NCBI GenBank assembly: GCA_903928045.1
Contig: CAIYPH010000139.1
Span: 1-7,745 of the forward strand
Direction: 5' to 3'
DNA: 7,745 nt
Source: an uncultured Rhodospirillales bacterium
GTDB lineage: Bacteria; Pseudomonadota; Alphaproteobacteria; Acetobacterales; Acetobacteraceae
The notes beneath the pieces are model-generated. The model saw only the letters and a list, made by a program, of their open reading frames with translations, was not told where the DNA came from and made no database searches. The position numbers and the translations under genes are program-made. Below are positions 7,601 through 7,745 of the stretch, in pieces (position 1 is the first letter of the stretch; every line of letters starts with the position of its first letter).

Positions 7601-7682
7601 GCTTCGCCTCCGCGTGCCGGTAGTCCTCCACCGGCAACGCCCCCGTCGGCGCCACATCCTTCGCCCGCTTCCGTCCCGCCAT
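4665..7682 (-). CDS. Type III-like N6/N4 DNA methyltransferase (Mod), long C-terminal extension
   Basis: A 1005-residue DNA methyltransferase, probably making N6-methyladenine (N4-methylcytosine is possible). Counting from the ATG at 7682, the substrate motif DPPY (197-200) comes before the AdoMet loop LDATCGSGTT (482-491), the order of the beta class that includes type III Mod proteins. The segment LGVHSYLAYLRDRLVVA after DPPY, and FVQIGDENV, are typical of this family. The roughly 280 residues between the two motifs should hold the target-recognition region. Beyond about 540 comes an extension of about 460 residues. It has an acidic low-complexity linker (about 690-735), then a compact-looking domain with IAFGPQYGPVTARQVE, LVIAGFAFD and VDIYDPVTN that I recall from other methyltransferases paired with long Res proteins, but whose function I do not know. 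The frame can start at GTG 7697, but the ATG at 7682 has the better ribosome binding site. It is the first gene of the operon with Res. Bases of about 6070-7080 are lower in GC than the rest. Confidence 0.9.
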   Translation of the reverse strand: MAGRKRAKDVAPTGALPVEDYRHAEAKRPNNPPAAIAAEGRIPAAPRITYAYSPRLDPALRADPSGRADALPLLLEKATREKLTAEEAALLAEALRRHEPWLEWAGKREMPGFAVDPVALHIHERVSTQAILRAAARQDVTRDLFADPALSYAQAVKFYQHDVDWANRLILGDSLQVMASLAQRENLAGKVQMIYLDPPYGIRFGSNFQPETGKRTVSDREADLTREPEMVRAYRDTWRLGVHSYLAYLRDRLVVARSLLAETGSIFVQIGDENVHRVRSLLDEIFGAVNFISLITVKKTGGQTSETLSAVSDYIIFYCKNRDFFFFKPPLSELKAGQGATTGERYDQMQLPDGQERRATDADLDASDARFFQLTSTSSNRPAREHERTEIPFEGRAFPPPDGRTWSTTPMGMDRLIRAGRISGAGKTLRFRRYLQDFAATTIGNFWADVAGATDKSYVVETNPRVIERCMLMATKPGDIVLDATCGSGTTAFVAEQWGRRWITIDTSRVAIAIARQRLLTAKFDHYRLKDEAKGLLGGFICKEVPHIMLRSIAQNAALDPIFAKHDPILDTRLTDLNATMATIGNNQRSDLLGKLLAKQKREGKRAITEADRRRWDLPKPPDGFQHWTVPFDTDPDHPEELAQAIIAYRAAWRAKQDEVDQAIADAAEPEDLLDQPQVVRGITRVSGPFTVEAVQPAETSLDEAGSASPIDGAPETLDETFAEQATGGVAAEPQNAEAYLDQMLRLLKMDGVRFLDNRVMKFSRIEPLGARSQAIHAEGRWAPAGDADADPEGRATVAIAFGPQYGPVTARQVEQLIRATSRRGYDDLVIAGFAFDGAAQAAIEEAEHPDLRVHMANIRPDVNPGMAGLLKDAPASQLFTVFGKPRSKLEPAGKDEWRVVMEGVDIYDPVTNITTPSRADKVAAWFVDSDYDGRSFCITQAFFPDKDAWAKLSAALKGVVDEEAFATLSGTVSLPFAKGEHACVAVKVIDPRGNEVMRLHRLEG
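4669..4674 (-). promoter_or_regulatory. Ribosome binding site of Res inside the Mod gene
   Basis: On the minus strand GGAGGG lies 8 bases before the Res ATG at 4660 and overlaps the last codons of the methyltransferase (stop at 4667-4665). It fixes the Res start and indicates translational coupling. Confidence 0.85.
6070..7080. other. Low-GC block within the methyltransferase gene
   Basis: Base composition falls here compared with both flanks of the same gene. By hand count, 6721-6780 has 21 G+C of 60, 6841-6900 has 27 and 6241-6300 has 33, against 45 of 60 at both 5281-5340 and 7441-7500. The block spans the catalytic core from about DPPY to just past the AdoMet loop and includes the presumed target-recognition region. 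The edges are approximate. It is a candidate recombined segment. Confidence 0.7.
6785..6791 (-). repeat. A7 homopolymer in the Mod reading frame
   Basis: Seven consecutive A residues on the coding strand span the codons for the two lysines of TVKKTGGQ in the methyltransferase. A one-base slip here would shift the frame and truncate the protein at roughly a third of its length. The run is short for a known phase-variation tract, so a switching role is only a possibility. Confidence 0.4.
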
Positions 7683-7688
7683 ACCCAA

Positions 7689-7694
7689 CCCCCT
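7689..7694 (-). promoter_or_regulatory. Ribosome binding site deciding the Mod start
   Basis: On the minus strand AGGGGG lies 6 bases before the ATG at 7682. The alternative GTG start at 7697-7695 directly abuts this purine run and has no comparable site upstream, so I prefer the ATG (1005 rather than 1010 residues). The 48 bases further upstream to the window edge show no clear -35/-10 pair; the operon promoter may lie outside the window. Confidence 0.7.
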
Positions 7695-7745
7695 CACGCG
7701 ATCGCGCGGGCCATGAAAGCACAGAGATCGTGGCGTGCGATAGCA

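Noticed and set aside
7697..7706. Palindrome CGCGATCGCG just upstream of the methyltransferase, as an operator
   Set aside because: The core GCGATCGC also occurs inside coding sequence at 5281, 5689 and 6139, so it is common in this DNA and not specific to the promoter side.
1..7745. BREX or DISARM defence system
   Set aside because: Apart from a methyltransferase and a helicase, no partner typical of those systems (PglZ, BrxC, DrmA, DrmB or a phospholipase D protein) is encoded here, and the helicase carries its own C-terminal nuclease as in type III Res.
1..7745. CRISPR array, tRNA or rRNA genes
   Set aside because: No regularly spaced repeats, cloverleaf-like segment or conserved rRNA stretch was found on reading either strand.

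Overview
The window is GC-rich and carries an integrase-associated accessory region. Its best-supported content is a two-gene restriction-modification (R-M) system on the minus strand. The high GC, the R-M protein families and the tyrosine-recombinase tail suggest a proteobacterium, probably an alphaproteobacterium. This is inferred from overall character; there is no rRNA or other marker gene to fix the taxon.

Layout. Bases 3-149 are the 3' end of a plus-strand tyrosine recombinase (phage-type integrase) whose 5' part lies outside the window. Bases 150-299 hold no gene. Bases 300-1070 encode a 256-residue, tryptophan-rich protein that I do not recognise. Bases 1071-1447 hold a second, decayed integrase 3' end and otherwise no convincing gene. 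The two integrase ends share a perfect 67-bp direct repeat (17-83 and 1238-1304) that brackets the unknown gene.

From 7682 down to 1448 the minus strand carries, in transcription order, a beta-class N6/N4 DNA methyltransferase of 1005 residues (Mod-like, 7682-4665) and a 1070-residue superfamily 2 helicase/nuclease (Res-like, 4660-1448). The 4-bp gap, and a strong ribosome binding site for Res lying inside the end of the Mod gene, point to one transcript with coupled translation. The key motifs are present in both proteins: DPPY and a glycine-rich AdoMet loop in Mod; Walker A, DEGH, SAT, QxxGRGxRR and a C-terminal PD...EVK nuclease site in Res. The expected function is type III-like restriction: Mod methylates and recognises a specific sequence, and Res uses ATP to translocate and cleave unmodified DNA. 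Mod is much longer than classical type III Mod proteins because of a C-terminal extension of about 460 residues.

Points worth a second look are the integrase-end repeat with the orphan gene inside it, the low-GC block covering the methyltransferase core and target-recognition region, the homopolymer tracts in both R-M genes, and the large Mod extension. I do not see direct evidence of a wholly new type of system; the novel parts are the orphan gene and the Mod C-terminal region.
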